DNA of 64,000 bases from Clostridioides difficile_A (GCA_945909635.1 OX246691.1:68415-132414); one strand, 5' to 3'; shown: positions 1-7,033, counted from the first letter of the stretch. Numbers and translations are program-made. Notes: generated from the sequence alone by a model not told the origin.

Positions 1-317
1 TTCTCTTTCTTTTCTTTCTTCTCTTCTTTTGCTAGTAAATATGTACCTGCTGCTTCTAAAAAATGACTTATATTGGTATTAGACCACAACGTGTCAGATG
101 TGTTTAGATTAGCTTTGCAAATTCCAATATCAAATATCTCCTGCCAAAATTTATCATCACTAAATTTAACTCCTTTTACATCTTTTAAGTTTAATAATTC
201 ATCAATAAGCTTTTTTCTTTCTTCTAATGTCTTTACTTTGTAATTTAATTTATACTTATAATCCCAAATATTTTTTTTATCTATACTTCCTCTAAATTCT
301 ACTCTTTTTAATGCCAT
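1..317 (-). CDS. Hypothetical protein, cut by the left window edge
   Basis: Leftward gene whose 3' end lies outside the window; about 105 codons are visible. It starts at the ATG at 317-315, with a GGGAAG ribosome binding site about 6 bases upstream. The visible protein starts MALKRVEFRG, is rich in charged residues and ends in a lysine/glutamate-rich stretch. I see no signal peptide or membrane segment and do not recognise the family. It overlaps the end of the upstream small gene by 10 bases, so the two are probably translated together from the promoter near 640. Confidence 0.75.
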   Translation of the reverse strand, partial: MALKRVEFRGSIDKKNIWDYKYKLNYKVKTLEERKKLIDELLNLKDVKGVKFSDDKFWQEIFDIGICKANLNTSDTLWSNTNISHFLEAAGTYLLAKEEKKEKKE

Positions 318-472
318 TTTTCTTCCCTTTCATCACCTTTATGTATATCACATTTTCTACCTAGATATAAACATTCAGGACATTGATATTTGTCTTTTAT
401 CCCTATAATATCCCATTCATTTAAAAAATCATTATAGTCCTCTCTCAGATTTTCTTTTTTCTTTTTTTTCAT
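308..472 (-). CDS. Small cysteine-containing protein, 54 aa
   Basis: ATG at 472-470 follows a GAAAGGG ribosome binding site. The product begins with a lysine run (MKKKKKENLRED) and contains CPECLYLGRKC near residues 32-42, a CxxC plus a third cysteine and a following histidine that could bind zinc. The stop overlaps the start of the next leftward gene. Function unknown; possibly a small nucleic-acid-binding or structural accessory protein. Confidence 0.65.
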   Translation of the reverse strand: MKKKKKENLREDYNDFLNEWDIIGIKDKYQCPECLYLGRKCDIHKGDEREEKWH

Positions 473-515
473 TTGATAACCCTTTCATATACTTATATTT
501 TTTATTCTTTTTCAT
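432..515 (-). CDS. Possible 27-aa basic peptide or leader
   Basis: First open frame after the leftward promoter. The ATG at 515-513 has a GGAG ribosome binding site 7 bases away. The peptide is mostly lysine, arginine and glutamate (MKKNKKYKYMKG...). It overlaps the next gene, so it may be a leader peptide that couples translation rather than a functional protein. The ribosome binding site is good but the coding evidence is weak. Confidence 0.35.
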   Translation of the reverse strand: MKKNKKYKYMKGLSNEKKEKRKSERGL

Positions 516-534
516 ATATTTACTCCTTTATTTT

Positions 535-681
535 AATTTTATTTAGTTGTTAATATTATTTTTTATATGAACCACCTCTTTATTTTATGCTGAATTAATA
601 ATACATTATTACTTTATTTTTATATTATAATAATAACATTTCTCTTTTAATTTGTCAACTTTTTATGTTTTATTTAGTTTA
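535..681 (-). promoter_or_regulatory. Leftward promoter bracketed by two copies of the shared operator motif
   Basis: On the minus strand, TTGACA (658-653), a 17-base spacer and TATTAT (635-630) form a near-consensus promoter. TAAACTAAATAAAAC lies just upstream (681-667) and ACAACTAAATAAAAT downstream (550-536). The same motif-promoter-motif layout recurs at 26420-26543 and 44570-44666. It probably drives the leftward operon under an element-encoded regulator. Confidence 0.7.
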
Positions 682-689
682 TTATATGT

Positions 690-960
690 TAATAACCTGT
701 GGATTTGTTGTTGATAACTTGGGGATAAGTTGTATTTTTGTCCACATTTAAGTTTTTTATCTGTTGATAAACATGCATTTTATAGCCAATTTTAATTAAT
801 TTTAGATAGTGCAATTTTTCGATGTACCATCTCGTGGTATATCGGGGCAAAATTTGAGAAAACGTTGAAAAATAGGGATTCTTTCGATATACCATCTCGT
901 GGTACATCGAATTTTTCGATATCCCATACTATGGGCGTACCATGAGATGGTATATTAATA
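690..960. other. Candidate replication origin and rep control region
   Basis: Three sites resemble the DnaA box TTATCCACA: TGTGGATTT at 698-706, TGGGGATAA at 720-728 and TTGTCCACA at 738-746. They are followed by four palindromic elements. Two 25-base elements at 820-844 and 885-909 share the core TACCATCTCGTGGTA. CCCATACTATGGG lies at 923-935 and TACCATGAGATGGTA at 938-952. This arrangement directly upstream of Rep-like genes is typical of a plasmid origin with initiator or autorepressor sites. Origin function is inferred. Confidence 0.5.
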
Positions 961-1021
961 TAAACAGTCTTTAATATATTTGTTTTTGTATTTATTTGTT
1001 TATACAAAGGGAAAAATTACC

Positions 1022-1050
1022 TTGAAAATTTGCGGATTATAAACTATAAT
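1022..1050 (+). promoter_or_regulatory. Promoter of the rep-like genes
   Basis: TTGAAA (1022-1027), a 17-base spacer and TATAAT (1045-1050), 42 bases before the first Rep-like start codon. It lies just downstream of the four palindromes, which could act as operators. Confidence 0.7.
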
Positions 1051-1091
1051 AAGCTTAAAATAAAAAAATAGGAGGGTGCAAAAATTAAACT

Positions 1092-1331
1092 ATGGTAAAA
1101 GAAGAGATTTTTAAAAGTAGAAGTATTAGCTTAAAGGCAAAAGGTTTATATGGAACTATCTCAGCATTTAAAGATGAATCTTATTTTTCTAAACAGTTTT
1201 TGATGGATTATTTAGATTTAGGAGCTTATGCGTTTAGGATGGCTTGGAACGAATTGAAAGACAAAGGTTATCTTGAGGTTAATAAAAAATTTGTGGATGG
1301 GGCATTTGTCTATGAGTACAAATTACACTAA
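1092..1331 (+). CDS. Small winged-helix protein, Rep-associated, 79 aa
   Basis: The ATG at 1092 follows a GGAGGGTGC site. The protein reads as a short helix-turn-helix domain: 'SISLKAKGLYGTISAF' resembles the opening of HTH_36 Rep-type domains, followed by a second helix and the wing 'DKGYLEVNKKF'. The next gene carries a longer version of the same kind of domain 13 bases downstream. The pair may be a split initiator, or a regulator plus initiator. The fold assignment is by eye. Confidence 0.6.
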   Translation: MVKEEIFKSRSISLKAKGLYGTISAFKDESYFSKQFLMDYLDLGAYAFRMAWNELKDKGYLEVNKKFVDGAFVYEYKLH

Positions 1332-1344
1332 GTAGGAGTAAAGT

Positions 1345-1974
1345 ATGGATAATATAATAAAAATTAAAGATGGTGAGGTTTTAGATGTTAGGCTAGAAGA
1401 AGATAGTATTCTTTCGGATGGATATGGTATATCTCCAAAATATCTCATGCGAAACAAGGACATTCCTGTCTACTCAAAAGCTATTTATGCTTATTTGTCC
1501 AGTTTTGCAGGTAATAAGAAATACTGTCATCCTCGAATGGAAACGATTTATACAGAACTAAACATAAGTAAAAATGCATTTATAAAATATGTTGAAGTTC
1601 TAAAAGAACGTGGATTTATAAAAGTTTATAGAATACAAAATGAAAATAATTTGTATGGTAATAACGTATATGAAATAGCAATGTCTAAATCAAAGATTCG
1701 AGAAAATGCAGAGAATTACACGAAAACTAAGAATAGTAAGAAGAAAAGTAAAAAGTCACCTACTGAAGCTGCTACTTCAACAAGTGACTCGAAACGAAAA
1801 ACTTTAAATTCAATTAATGATAACAATATTATAACACAAAAAGAAAAAGATATTCAAGTATTAAAAGAGAATGGATTTACTGAATTAGAAATATATTCTA
1901 TTTCGGAAGAAAAGATTAAACAAGCAGCAGATTCATTGAGAAAGATTAATGCAAAAATATCTAAAGAAAAATAA
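1345..1974 (+). CDS. Replication-initiator-like helix-turn-helix protein, 209 aa
   Basis: Residues about 28-110 (YGISPKYLMRNKDIPVYSKA, then a PRMETIYTELNISKNAFIKY recognition-helix region and a 'KERGFIKVYR' wing) match the HTH_36-type domain found in Firmicutes plasmid and phage replication proteins. A lysine/serine-rich linker follows at about 125-150, then a short acidic-basic tail. A position next to DnaA-like boxes and palindromes, and beside parMR, supports a role as initiator or copy-control protein. It could instead be a DnaD-like loader or a transcription factor. Confidence 0.6.
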   Translation: MDNIIKIKDGEVLDVRLEEDSILSDGYGISPKYLMRNKDIPVYSKAIYAYLSSFAGNKKYCHPRMETIYTELNISKNAFIKYVEVLKERGFIKVYRIQNENNLYGNNVYEIAMSKSKIRENAENYTKTKNSKKKSKKSPTEAATSTSDSKRKTLNSINDNNIITQKEKDIQVLKENGFTELEIYSISEEKIKQAADSLRKINAKISKEK

Positions 1975-1978
1975 ATTT

Positions 1979-2057
1979 AAAGCCATTCTAAGAGAATTAT
2001 TTCCATGATATAAATAAAGTATCATGGATAAGCATATAACTATCTTAGAATGGCTTT
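1979..2057. terminator. Two-tier inverted repeat between converging rep and parR
   Basis: A perfect 15-base outer stem (1979-1993 with 2043-2057, core GCCATTCTAAG) encloses a separate 9-base stem (2002-2010 with 2020-2028, CCATGATA/TATCATGG). A short T run follows on the plus strand. It lies between convergent genes, so a bidirectional terminator is likely. The nested stem is more elaborate than a terminator needs. Confidence 0.6.
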
Positions 2058-2115
2058 TATTAAATATTTTTGATATTATTGTTCTAGGCATCTAACTATA
2101 AATTAATAATTATTT

Positions 2116-2388
2116 TTAATCAGGCATATTATTAAATATATTTTTAATAATAGGATTTTCTTTCTTTATCTCTTTTTTTTCTTCAGTAGCACTTGTTTCT
2201 TTATTTATTGCATATACTCCATTACCTAAACATTGTTTTAATAATTTATTTTCTTCTTGAAGATTCTTCCACTCTAATATTATTCTTTCCAAAGCTGTAT
2301 TTCTACTACTTATATTTTTATCACTCTGGTATTTTTCTATTTCATCAAATATATCCTCTTCTAAATAAAAACTAGATGATTTTTTCAT
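2116..2388 (-). CDS. parR: ParR-like ribbon-helix-helix DNA-binding protein
   Basis: 90 aa, encoded 13 bases after parM on the same strand. This is the parM-parR order of type II (actin-based) partition operons. The N-terminal half (SSSFYLEEDIFDEIEKYQSD then NTALERIILEW) has the strand-helix-helix pattern of ribbon-helix-helix adaptors. The C-terminal half is a charged coiled coil with a tail that could contact the filament. In such systems ParR binds centromere repeats and caps ParM filaments. Assignment rests on context and pattern, as ParR sequences are poorly conserved. Confidence 0.65.
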   Translation of the reverse strand: MKKSSSFYLEEDIFDEIEKYQSDKNISSRNTALERIILEWKNLQEENKLLKQCLGNGVYAINKETSATEEKKEIKKENPIIKNIFNNMPD

Positions 2389-2401
2389 ATAATATTCACT
2401 C

Positions 2402-3316
2402 CTAGAATTGTTCCATACCTACTTCAAATAATCCTTTTGCTGTAGCCATTTGAGCATCTTGAGAAACTTTGAATCTATTATCAAATGTCATATGTAATGC
2501 AGTGCCACCACTTACATATACATCCATTTCATCAATATTTTTCCATTTAGAGGCAATTCTTTGAGCAGTACTTTCAGAGGCCATTATATAAGCAACCTTT
2601 TTAAGTTCATCATAGTCATTAGAACTATCTATTTCATTAAGTTCTCTTATTATCCCTCTATCTTTTAATTGCTTCTGAACCATTGTTAAAGCATCCTGAT
2701 TACCAGCTTCTAATGTATCAGATAGCTTATCATTGAATACAAATCCTTTCTCAAAGAAAGACATCTCTGTACTTCTAAATCCTATAGAAACCATGCCAAC
2801 TGCTTTATCTTCATTTATTTTTCCTTCTAATGTATGAAATAAAGCTGCATCCCCTTCTCTAAAAATTGATATATCAGATATTTTTATCTCTTTATGCCCA
2901 CCTTTTATTTTATCTTTTACTTTAAATGTTTTCCCTTTATATGTGTCTACAACTTCTTTTAATGTTGTTTTCCTAAAGGATTTATATGGAACACCCATCA
3001 TTATTTTTACTTCATCAGCTACAGCTATTTCATTAATGGCAGCAGCAACTAATATTCTCATTGTAAAAGAAACTTTAGAATCATCAGAATTTCTTATAGG
3101 TGTTATACTTTCTTTTTCTGCTAATGAACCAACAAAATAACTTACACTTTCAAAATCTATGTATATTGGATTTTTATATTTCTCAAAATCAATATTTCTT
3201 CCATCACCGAATACTGACTTAAATAAACATTCTTTAACCATTCCATTATACTTGCTATATCCTTTTACGTATCCTCTTCCTATATCTAAGCCTATAACTT
3301 GGTAATTTTCTTCCAT
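2402..3316 (-). CDS. parM: ParM/StbA-family actin-like plasmid segregation ATPase, 304 aa
   Basis: Actin-like filament protein that pushes plasmid copies apart. Visible motifs are the first phosphate loop 'VIGLDIGRGYVKGY' at the N terminus, a second phosphate loop 'VGMVSIGFRSTEMSFF' mid-protein, and the adenosine motif 'VYVSGGTALHM' near the C terminus. The start is placed at the ATG at 3316, which has an AGGAGGA site 6 bases upstream; the frame extends further but without a comparable site. Length fits the family (about 300-330 aa). It shows that the element is actively partitioned, so it probably exists as an extrachromosomal replicon. Confidence 0.88.
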   Translation of the reverse strand: MEENYQVIGLDIGRGYVKGYSKYNGMVKECLFKSVFGDGRNIDFEKYKNPIYIDFESVSYFVGSLAEKESITPIRNSDDSKVSFTMRILVAAAINEIAVADEVKIMMGVPYKSFRKTTLKEVVDTYKGKTFKVKDKIKGGHKEIKISDISIFREGDAALFHTLEGKINEDKAVGMVSIGFRSTEMSFFEKGFVFNDKLSDTLEAGNQDALTMVQKQLKDRGIIRELNEIDSSNDYDELKKVAYIMASESTAQRIASKWKNIDEMDVYVSGGTALHMTFDNRFKVSQDAQMATAKGLFEVGMEQF

Positions 3317-3458
3317 TTTTATTCCTCCTAAGTAAATATTTTCTATATATATTATATCATATAAATAGTTGATTTTTGCATTAGATTTGCACAAAAATTC
3401 AACTATAAAATGACAATTTATATTTATTGAATTAAATTTGAATTATATTAGAACTAAT

Positions 3459-3540
3459 TTAAGTGTAAATATAAACTGATAATGATATTTATAACCTTTA
3501 ATAGTTTAAATACAGTGTATATTAAGTGTAAATATAAACT
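3459..3540. repeat. Two identical 19-base repeats upstream of parM (candidate parC)
   Basis: TTAAGTGTAAATATAAACT occurs at 3459-3477 and again at 3522-3540, spaced 63 bases, about 140 bases upstream of parM. Type II partition operons usually carry ParR-binding repeats just upstream, so this is the best centromere candidate. Two copies are few for a parC site. Confidence 0.45.
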
Positions 3541-3970
3541 AATAGGTAAAAGTATTTTAAATGATTTTTTATATAGATTTCATCTTGTGAGGAAATATTA
3601 AAAACTTTTTTTACATACACTATCTAAATTTAAAAATTGCTTTACGAATTTTATCATTTTAGGTTGATTTTCTGGAGTATAATGTCTACGAAAATTGATA
3701 TGAAAAAAGTATATGAATAACTATATATTTTTCTATAAAATAGGCATATTTATATGTTTTAATCTTGAATAAATTGTATGAAGTATATTTTGTTTGAATT
3801 GCATTGTATTTTAAGTAAAAAATGATAACTTGATAGAATTAAAATTTTATCTATATTATATTGAGATATTCAAATTTAAAACATACACTATTTAAAATTA
3901 TTTTATGATAATTATAGTTGATTTATAGATAAAAATATAAATTTTATATAGTTGGTATAAAACATACACT

Positions 3971-4029
3971 CCATGTTGACGCTTTATCCTTATATTGTAA
4001 GCATAAAGTAGACACATGGTTCTTTTTTT
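3971..4029 (+). terminator. Long imperfect hairpin followed by a T run
   Basis: CCATGT (3971-3976) pairs with ACATGG (4014-4019) and CTTTAT (3982-3987) with ATAAAG (4003-4008), with a small internal mismatch. It is followed by a T-rich tail at 4020-4029. It has terminator form but no gene lies upstream on this strand, so it may end or form part of a non-coding transcript. Confidence 0.4.
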
Positions 4030-4269
4030 ATTGTAAATTATAAAAGGAGAATAGTAAATTAATCCTATATTACAATCCTCGGAGACGGTCTAAGATTGTT
4101 CATGAGTGTATGTTTAAAATTTCAAGTTAGAGGTGTAATTTTGCATAGGTATTTATTTTTAAGGCTAAATAAAATCTGAGATGTAGATGAGAAAGGACTA
4201 TGTGGCGATAACGATTATCAATAGCGACTAAAGTATGAAAATAGCCCCCACTTACTACATTTTAAGGCT

Positions 4270-4301
4270 AACGTCGCATAATGCTTTTATTATACGACGT
4301 T
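4270..4301. repeat. Inverted repeat AACGTCG-CGACGTT
   Basis: AACGTCG at 4270-4276 pairs with CGACGTT at 4295-4301, and ATAAT/ATTAT extend the stem across one mismatch, leaving a short loop. It is GC-rich for this window. Possible protein-binding site or RNA hairpin. Confidence 0.4.
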
Positions 4302-4635
4302 GTTATTGTGTTTAGAAAAAGGCACTTACTTAGTTCAGTCACATAGAATCTATGTTTTCAATAAGACTTGTAATAGGTGAATACAATAATGTAATAAGCA
4401 TCTATATTATTATATAATATTAAAATAAAAAAATTCTTTCTTTATAGATGTGTAACTCTTACATTTTTACTTTCACGTTTTCACTTTTTGCTTTCACTCT
4501 TTTCACATTCTCTCTATTTCTTACTTCTCTCTCTATCTTTAAGTATCACTTTCCATTTTTATTCTATTCTTACTCATTCCTCTGCTACTATAACTAACTT
4601 AACAACTATATAAAATGCAAATATAAATAAAACTA

Positions 4636-4730
4636 TTGACAAACAATGTAAATAAATGTATTATATAAGTATCAAATAAATAAAATCAAAAGGAGACATA
4701 CAAATGAATACTTACAATGACACAAGTTGA
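4636..4730 (+). promoter_or_regulatory. Consensus promoter leading to an 8-codon mini-ORF
   Basis: TTGACA (4636-4641), a 17-base spacer and TATTAT (4659-4664). About 40 bases on, an AAAGGAGA site precedes ATG at 4704 and a frame of only eight codons (MNTYNDTS, stop at 4728-4730). Either a leader peptide or the remnant of a decayed gene; the promoter and ribosome site are both good. Confidence 0.5.
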
Positions 4731-4748
4731 TTAGAACACGACGATTAA

Positions 4749-4778
4749 TTGAATATAACATTTAGATTATGTTATAAT
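4749..4778 (+). promoter_or_regulatory. Promoter with palindromic operator for gene 4802
   Basis: TTGAAT (4749-4754), 18 bases, TATAAT (4773-4778). A perfect inverted repeat ATAACAT-N7-ATGTTAT (4755-4775) fills the spacer and overlaps the -10 box. Nearly the same palindrome precedes the paralogous gene at 7055, so the two genes are probably controlled by one repressor. Confidence 0.55.
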
Positions 4779-4801
4779 AATATAATAGGAGCGTGGTCGT
4801 G

Positions 4802-5167
4802 ATGGATGAAAAGATATTAGCGTTGTTAAATGAAATGAACAATAATATTACAAGTATGAAACAAGATATTACAGATATGAAGCAAGATATTAAAGACTTA
4901 AAAACTGGACAAGTTGAAACTAATAATAGACTTGATGTAGTAGAATCTCAAGTAAAAGAGAATACTCAAATTCTTAAAGCACTTGAACATAAAGCAGATG
5001 TGAGCAAAGCAGAACATGACAAAATGTCTTTTGATATATCACGTGTTCAAGGTGATATGACTAGTACAAAAGATGACATACAGGAAATTACTAATAAATT
5101 AAGCACTTTAGAAACTGTTACAATAGATAATTGGAAAGATATAACTAAATTAAAAAAAGTAAAATAA
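4802..5167 (+). CDS. Coiled-coil protein with MKQDI heptads, 121 aa
   Basis: Start chosen at the ATG at 4802; in-frame GTG codons at 4793 and 4799 sit too close to the AGGAG site. The whole protein is predicted coiled coil by its heptad pattern (MKQDITDMKQDIKDLKTGQ and onward), with no membrane segment. A paralogue lies at 7055-7315 and shares the opening MDEKIL and the MKQDI repeats. Each copy has the same upstream palindrome and a strong terminator downstream. Function unknown; oligomerising regulator or anti-factor are possibilities. Confidence 0.75.
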   Translation: MDEKILALLNEMNNNITSMKQDITDMKQDIKDLKTGQVETNNRLDVVESQVKENTQILKALEHKADVSKAEHDKMSFDISRVQGDMTSTKDDIQEITNKLSTLETVTIDNWKDITKLKKVK

Positions 5168-5173
5168 TTTATA

Positions 5174-5210
5174 AAAAGTACTTGACATTTTGTTAAGTAC
5201 TTTTATATTT
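5174..5210 (+). terminator. Terminator after gene 4802
   Basis: Perfect 10-base stem AAAAGTACTT (5174-5183) with AAGTACTTTT (5195-5204), followed by a T/A-rich tail, 7 bases after the stop codon. Confidence 0.8.
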
Positions 5211-5220
5211 TTATAATTTT

Positions 5221-5280
5221 TCCCCTTACTTGCATATTGATATATATATTTATATAAGTATGCAAGTAAGGGGATTTTTT
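5221..5280 (+). terminator. Second, very strong terminator hairpin
   Basis: Perfect 16-base stem TCCCCTTACTTGCATA (5221-5236) with its complement at 5259-5274, then six T. Directly behind the previous terminator, so transcription from the left is doubly blocked before the next module. Confidence 0.8.
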
Positions 5281-5371
5281 GATATAACTATATAATAGTA
5301 TATTTATACAATATAATATGCAGTACGAGCTATTTAAATCCATTTTAAGGGCATTGCAACATATATCCTTT

Positions 5372-5407
5372 ATGTTTGTACCTTTAGATTTTAGAATCGA
5401 ATATAAA
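5372..5407. repeat. 36-base repeat, copy 1
   Basis: ATGTTTGTACCTTT then TTTTAGAATCGAATATAAA, with only a few mismatches to the copy at 6079-6114; weaker similarity continues about 40 bases to the left. The two copies bracket the small membrane peptide and the Xre-type gene. No repeat array, so not CRISPR. Confidence 0.6.
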
Positions 5408-5461
5408 TAACTGGAATAACTTCTTGAACTTAAAAGTTTTAAGTTATAAGTAAAATTTTAC

Positions 5462-5519
5462 TTGCATATTATTGCTTGTATTAGTATAATATAATTAAGG
5501 TAGTGTTAAGTACTACCTT
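5462..5519 (+). promoter_or_regulatory. Promoter and 5' hairpin of the small membrane peptide
   Basis: TTGCAT (5462-5467), 17 bases, TATAAT (5485-5490). Immediately after the expected start of transcription is the stem AAGGTAGT/ACTACCTT (5497-5504 with 5512-5519), which would form at the 5' end of the mRNA or serve as an operator. Confidence 0.6.
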
Positions 5520-5547
5520 ATATAATTTAATATTGGGGGTGTCTTAA

Positions 5548-5703
5548 ATGATAACCAAAGACAAAATAAAAGAGCTAATCGAGTTGTGCCACCAACTTGA
5601 AAAGCTCATAGTACAAGTGTTTAAATCACTTGAACAAATAATTTTTGCTTTAATCTCATTTATAGGCTTGTTATACATATTAATAGATATGATTAATAAC
5701 TAA
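5548..5703 (+). CDS. Small amphipathic membrane peptide, 51 aa (toxin-like)
   Basis: ATG at 5548 behind GGGGGTG. The N-terminal half is charged and amphipathic (KIKELIELCHQLEKL); the C-terminal half is one hydrophobic helix (IIFALISFIGLLYILIDM). Size, own promoter, structured 5' leader and isolation resemble type I toxin or holin-like peptides of Firmicutes, but I recognise no specific family and see no certain antisense RNA. It may instead be a small regulatory membrane protein. A 9-base inverted repeat follows at 5713-5721/5742-5750. Confidence 0.6.
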   Translation: MITKDKIKELIELCHQLEKLIVQVFKSLEQIIFALISFIGLLYILIDMINN

Positions 5704-5786
5704 TAACAAGATACAATATACTTATAAGTAGTATATTATAGGTATATTGTAACACACCCAATATTAAAATTACAAGAGGTGATATA

Positions 5787-5993
5787 ATGAAGCTTAATAA
5801 GTTAAAAGAGCTAAGAGAACAAAAAGGTTATACCCAACAAACATTAAGTACTAAAATGGGTATGAGTATAAGGGCATATGCTTATAAGGAAAATGGGCAA
5901 AGAGATTTTTCAGTTGAAGAACTAGAACAAATATTATATTACTTAGATATAGATGCAAATGAATTATTAGAACCACATAGAAAAATAGACTAG
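5787..5993 (+). CDS. Xre-family helix-turn-helix regulator, 68 aa
   Basis: Single HTH_3 domain spanning the protein: LKELREQKGYTQQTLSTKMG then 'SIRAYAYKENGQRDFSVEEL'. A paralogue with the same length and layout is at 7414-7608. RBS GAGGTG. As a bare DNA-binding domain it probably acts as a dimeric repressor or activator of nearby promoters. Its stop codon lies within the terminator stem that follows. Confidence 0.8.
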   Translation: MKLNKLKELREQKGYTQQTLSTKMGMSIRAYAYKENGQRDFSVEELEQILYYLDIDANELLEPHRKID

Positions 5994-6015
5994 TTTATAG
6001 CTAGTCTATTTTTAT
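5981..6015 (+). terminator. Terminator overlapping the end of gene 5787
   Basis: Perfect 13-base stem AAAAATAGACTAG (5981-5993) with CTAGTCTATTTTT (6001-6013), 7-base loop, T-rich tail. The 5' arm contains the stop codon. Confidence 0.85.
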
Positions 6016-6078
6016 TGTTACAATATATTACATAGACCATTTAATGCCATTTTAAGTATGTTATAATACATTCGCCTT

Positions 6079-6114
6079 ATGTTTGTACCTTTGAATTTTA
6101 GAATCGAATATAAA
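6079..6114. repeat. 36-base repeat, copy 2
   Basis: Second copy of the element at 5372-5407; see that entry. It lies between the terminator of gene 5787 and the end of the leftward repressor gene. Confidence 0.6.
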
Positions 6115-6139
6115 AATAAGCTAGATGTATAATTCTAGC

Positions 6140-6451
6140 TTACAGTAGTTTTTTTAGTGTATTAATTTGTTCTTGTACTATTGTTTTACTCTTACTATCT
6201 AACTCTCTATAATTATTTAATAGTTGTTTTTCTTCTTCTTCTAGTTGTATATTCTCTCTATTGTCTGTAAGACAAGTTATATAATCTAATGATACATCAT
6301 ATAATTTTGCTAAATCTTTTAATTTATCTATATCTATTTTTCTTCTGCCATTTTCCCAATTTTGAATACTTGTATAATGTACATTTAGTTTATTTGCAAT
6401 TTCTTGAGTAGATAAATTCATTTCTTTTCTTAATTCTCTTAATCTGTTCAT
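6140..6451 (-). CDS. cI-like Xre-family repressor, 103 aa
   Basis: N-terminal HTH_3 domain (LRELRKEMNLSTQEIANKLN, 'YTSIQNWENGRRKIDI') followed by a short helical oligomerisation tail. ATG at 6451 has a GAGGTG site. It is the only leftward gene in this part and faces a consensus promoter across 6452-6615, where two identical 15-base palindromes lie. That is the layout of a phage lysogeny repressor controlling itself and a divergent transcript. No peptidase domain is present, so it is not a LexA-type self-cleaving repressor. Confidence 0.8.
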   Translation of the reverse strand: MNRLRELRKEMNLSTQEIANKLNVHYTSIQNWENGRRKIDIDKLKDLAKLYDVSLDYITCLTDNRENIQLEEEEKQLLNNYRELDSKSKTIVQEQINTLKKLL

Positions 6452-6512
6452 TGTATCACCTCAATTCTTTATATAAATAATAACATAAAGATATATTAAA
6501 TACAATTTTTTT

Positions 6513-6558
6513 AAGACTCAATGTCTTGTAATTGCTGATATATAAGACTCAATGTCTT
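6513..6558. promoter_or_regulatory. Pair of palindromic operators AAGACTCAATGTCTT
   Basis: The identical 15-base palindrome occurs at 6513-6527 and 6544-6558, spaced 31 bases (about three helical turns). It lies between the repressor gene 6140-6451 and the rightward promoter at 6587. A related half-site (AAAGAC) lies at the -35 region. Most likely binding sites of the divergent repressor. Confidence 0.7.
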
Positions 6559-6586
6559 TTTTTAATAATGTTTTTTAGGATTATTA

Positions 6587-6615
6587 TTGACTTCAAAGAC
6601 AAAACGTCGTATAAT
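6587..6615 (+). promoter_or_regulatory. Consensus promoter facing a gene-free region
   Basis: TTGACT (6587-6592), exactly 17 bases, TATAAT (6610-6615). Transcription would start near 6622. The next real gene begins only at 7055 and has its own promoter, so the product of this promoter is probably an RNA. Confidence 0.75.
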
Positions 6616-6621
6616 TAAATC

Positions 6622-6990
6622 ATAGCAAAGGAGAACAAGAAAACACAGAGCCACCTCTCAGAGAAGTAACAGGCGAAGAACCTTCTTAAAACTCTAGCTA
6701 ATTAATAATACTAGTTGGTGAGGTGTTCCCAACATTGAGTAAATTAAGTAAGTAAATAAAATGAATAAAGGTTTCCAGTTGTTAGCCTATAAAAATCTGA
6801 GGTATCAACAATAGTTGCTTCTAAAATGGCACTCAATACAACTTAATACGACATAGCAGTTGTGAAGTACTGCATTATCAAAAACACTAAAGATTAAGCA
6901 TTAAAATTATAGTTTGTACTGCTTAACACCTAAATGGTTATAAACTATCTAATATTTACTAAAATTATTTAAGCTATTTATTTTAGATTG
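6622..6990 (+). ncRNA. Candidate structured non-coding RNA under repressor control
   Basis: Downstream of a consensus promoter, about 370 bases contain no open frame longer than about 17 codons and no convincing ribosome site. Base composition is less skewed than the surroundings. Several self-complementary segments are visible, such as GCAGT/ACTGC near 6856-6873 and TTAAGCA/TGCTTAA near 6893-6926. The 3' end is not defined. A decayed gene or a long untranslated leader are alternatives. Confidence 0.35.
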
Positions 6991-6998
6991 TTTTAGTA

Positions 6999-7033
6999 AG
7001 TGTTAGAATATAACACTTAAATTATGTTATAAT
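6999..7033 (+). promoter_or_regulatory. Promoter with palindromes for gene 7055
   Basis: TATAAT at 7028-7033 with a TTAGAA-like -35 at 7003. AAGTGTT/AACACTT (6999-7005, 7013-7019) forms one palindrome. ATAACAC-N7-ATGTTAT (7010-7030) is nearly identical to the operator at 4755-4775 ahead of the paralogue. Confidence 0.5.

Larger units (their letters stand above)
3395..4635. other. Gene-free region with direct repeats and hairpins; candidate parC and RNA
   Basis: I find no convincing gene here. The part next to parM holds two identical 19-base repeats (separate entry). Further on, ACATACACT occurs at 3613-3621, 3881-3889 and 3962-3970, and inverted at about 4105-4113. Imperfect hairpins lie at 3971-4019 and 4270-4301. 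Around 4190-4260 the composition is less AT-biased than the surroundings, as in structured RNAs. Most of it reads as centromere plus untranslated or regulatory sequence. Confidence 0.5.

Noticed and set aside
689..1007. Two leftward open frames in the origin region
   Set aside because: They run across the DnaA-like boxes and palindromes, have no ribosome site, and their repeated residues come from the repeated DNA.
5372..6114. 36-base repeat as CRISPR
   Set aside because: Only two copies about 700 bases apart with genes between them and no cas genes.
6761..6814. 17-codon frame in the candidate RNA (MNKGFQLLAYKNLRYQQ)
   Set aside because: No ribosome site and surrounded by stops in all frames.
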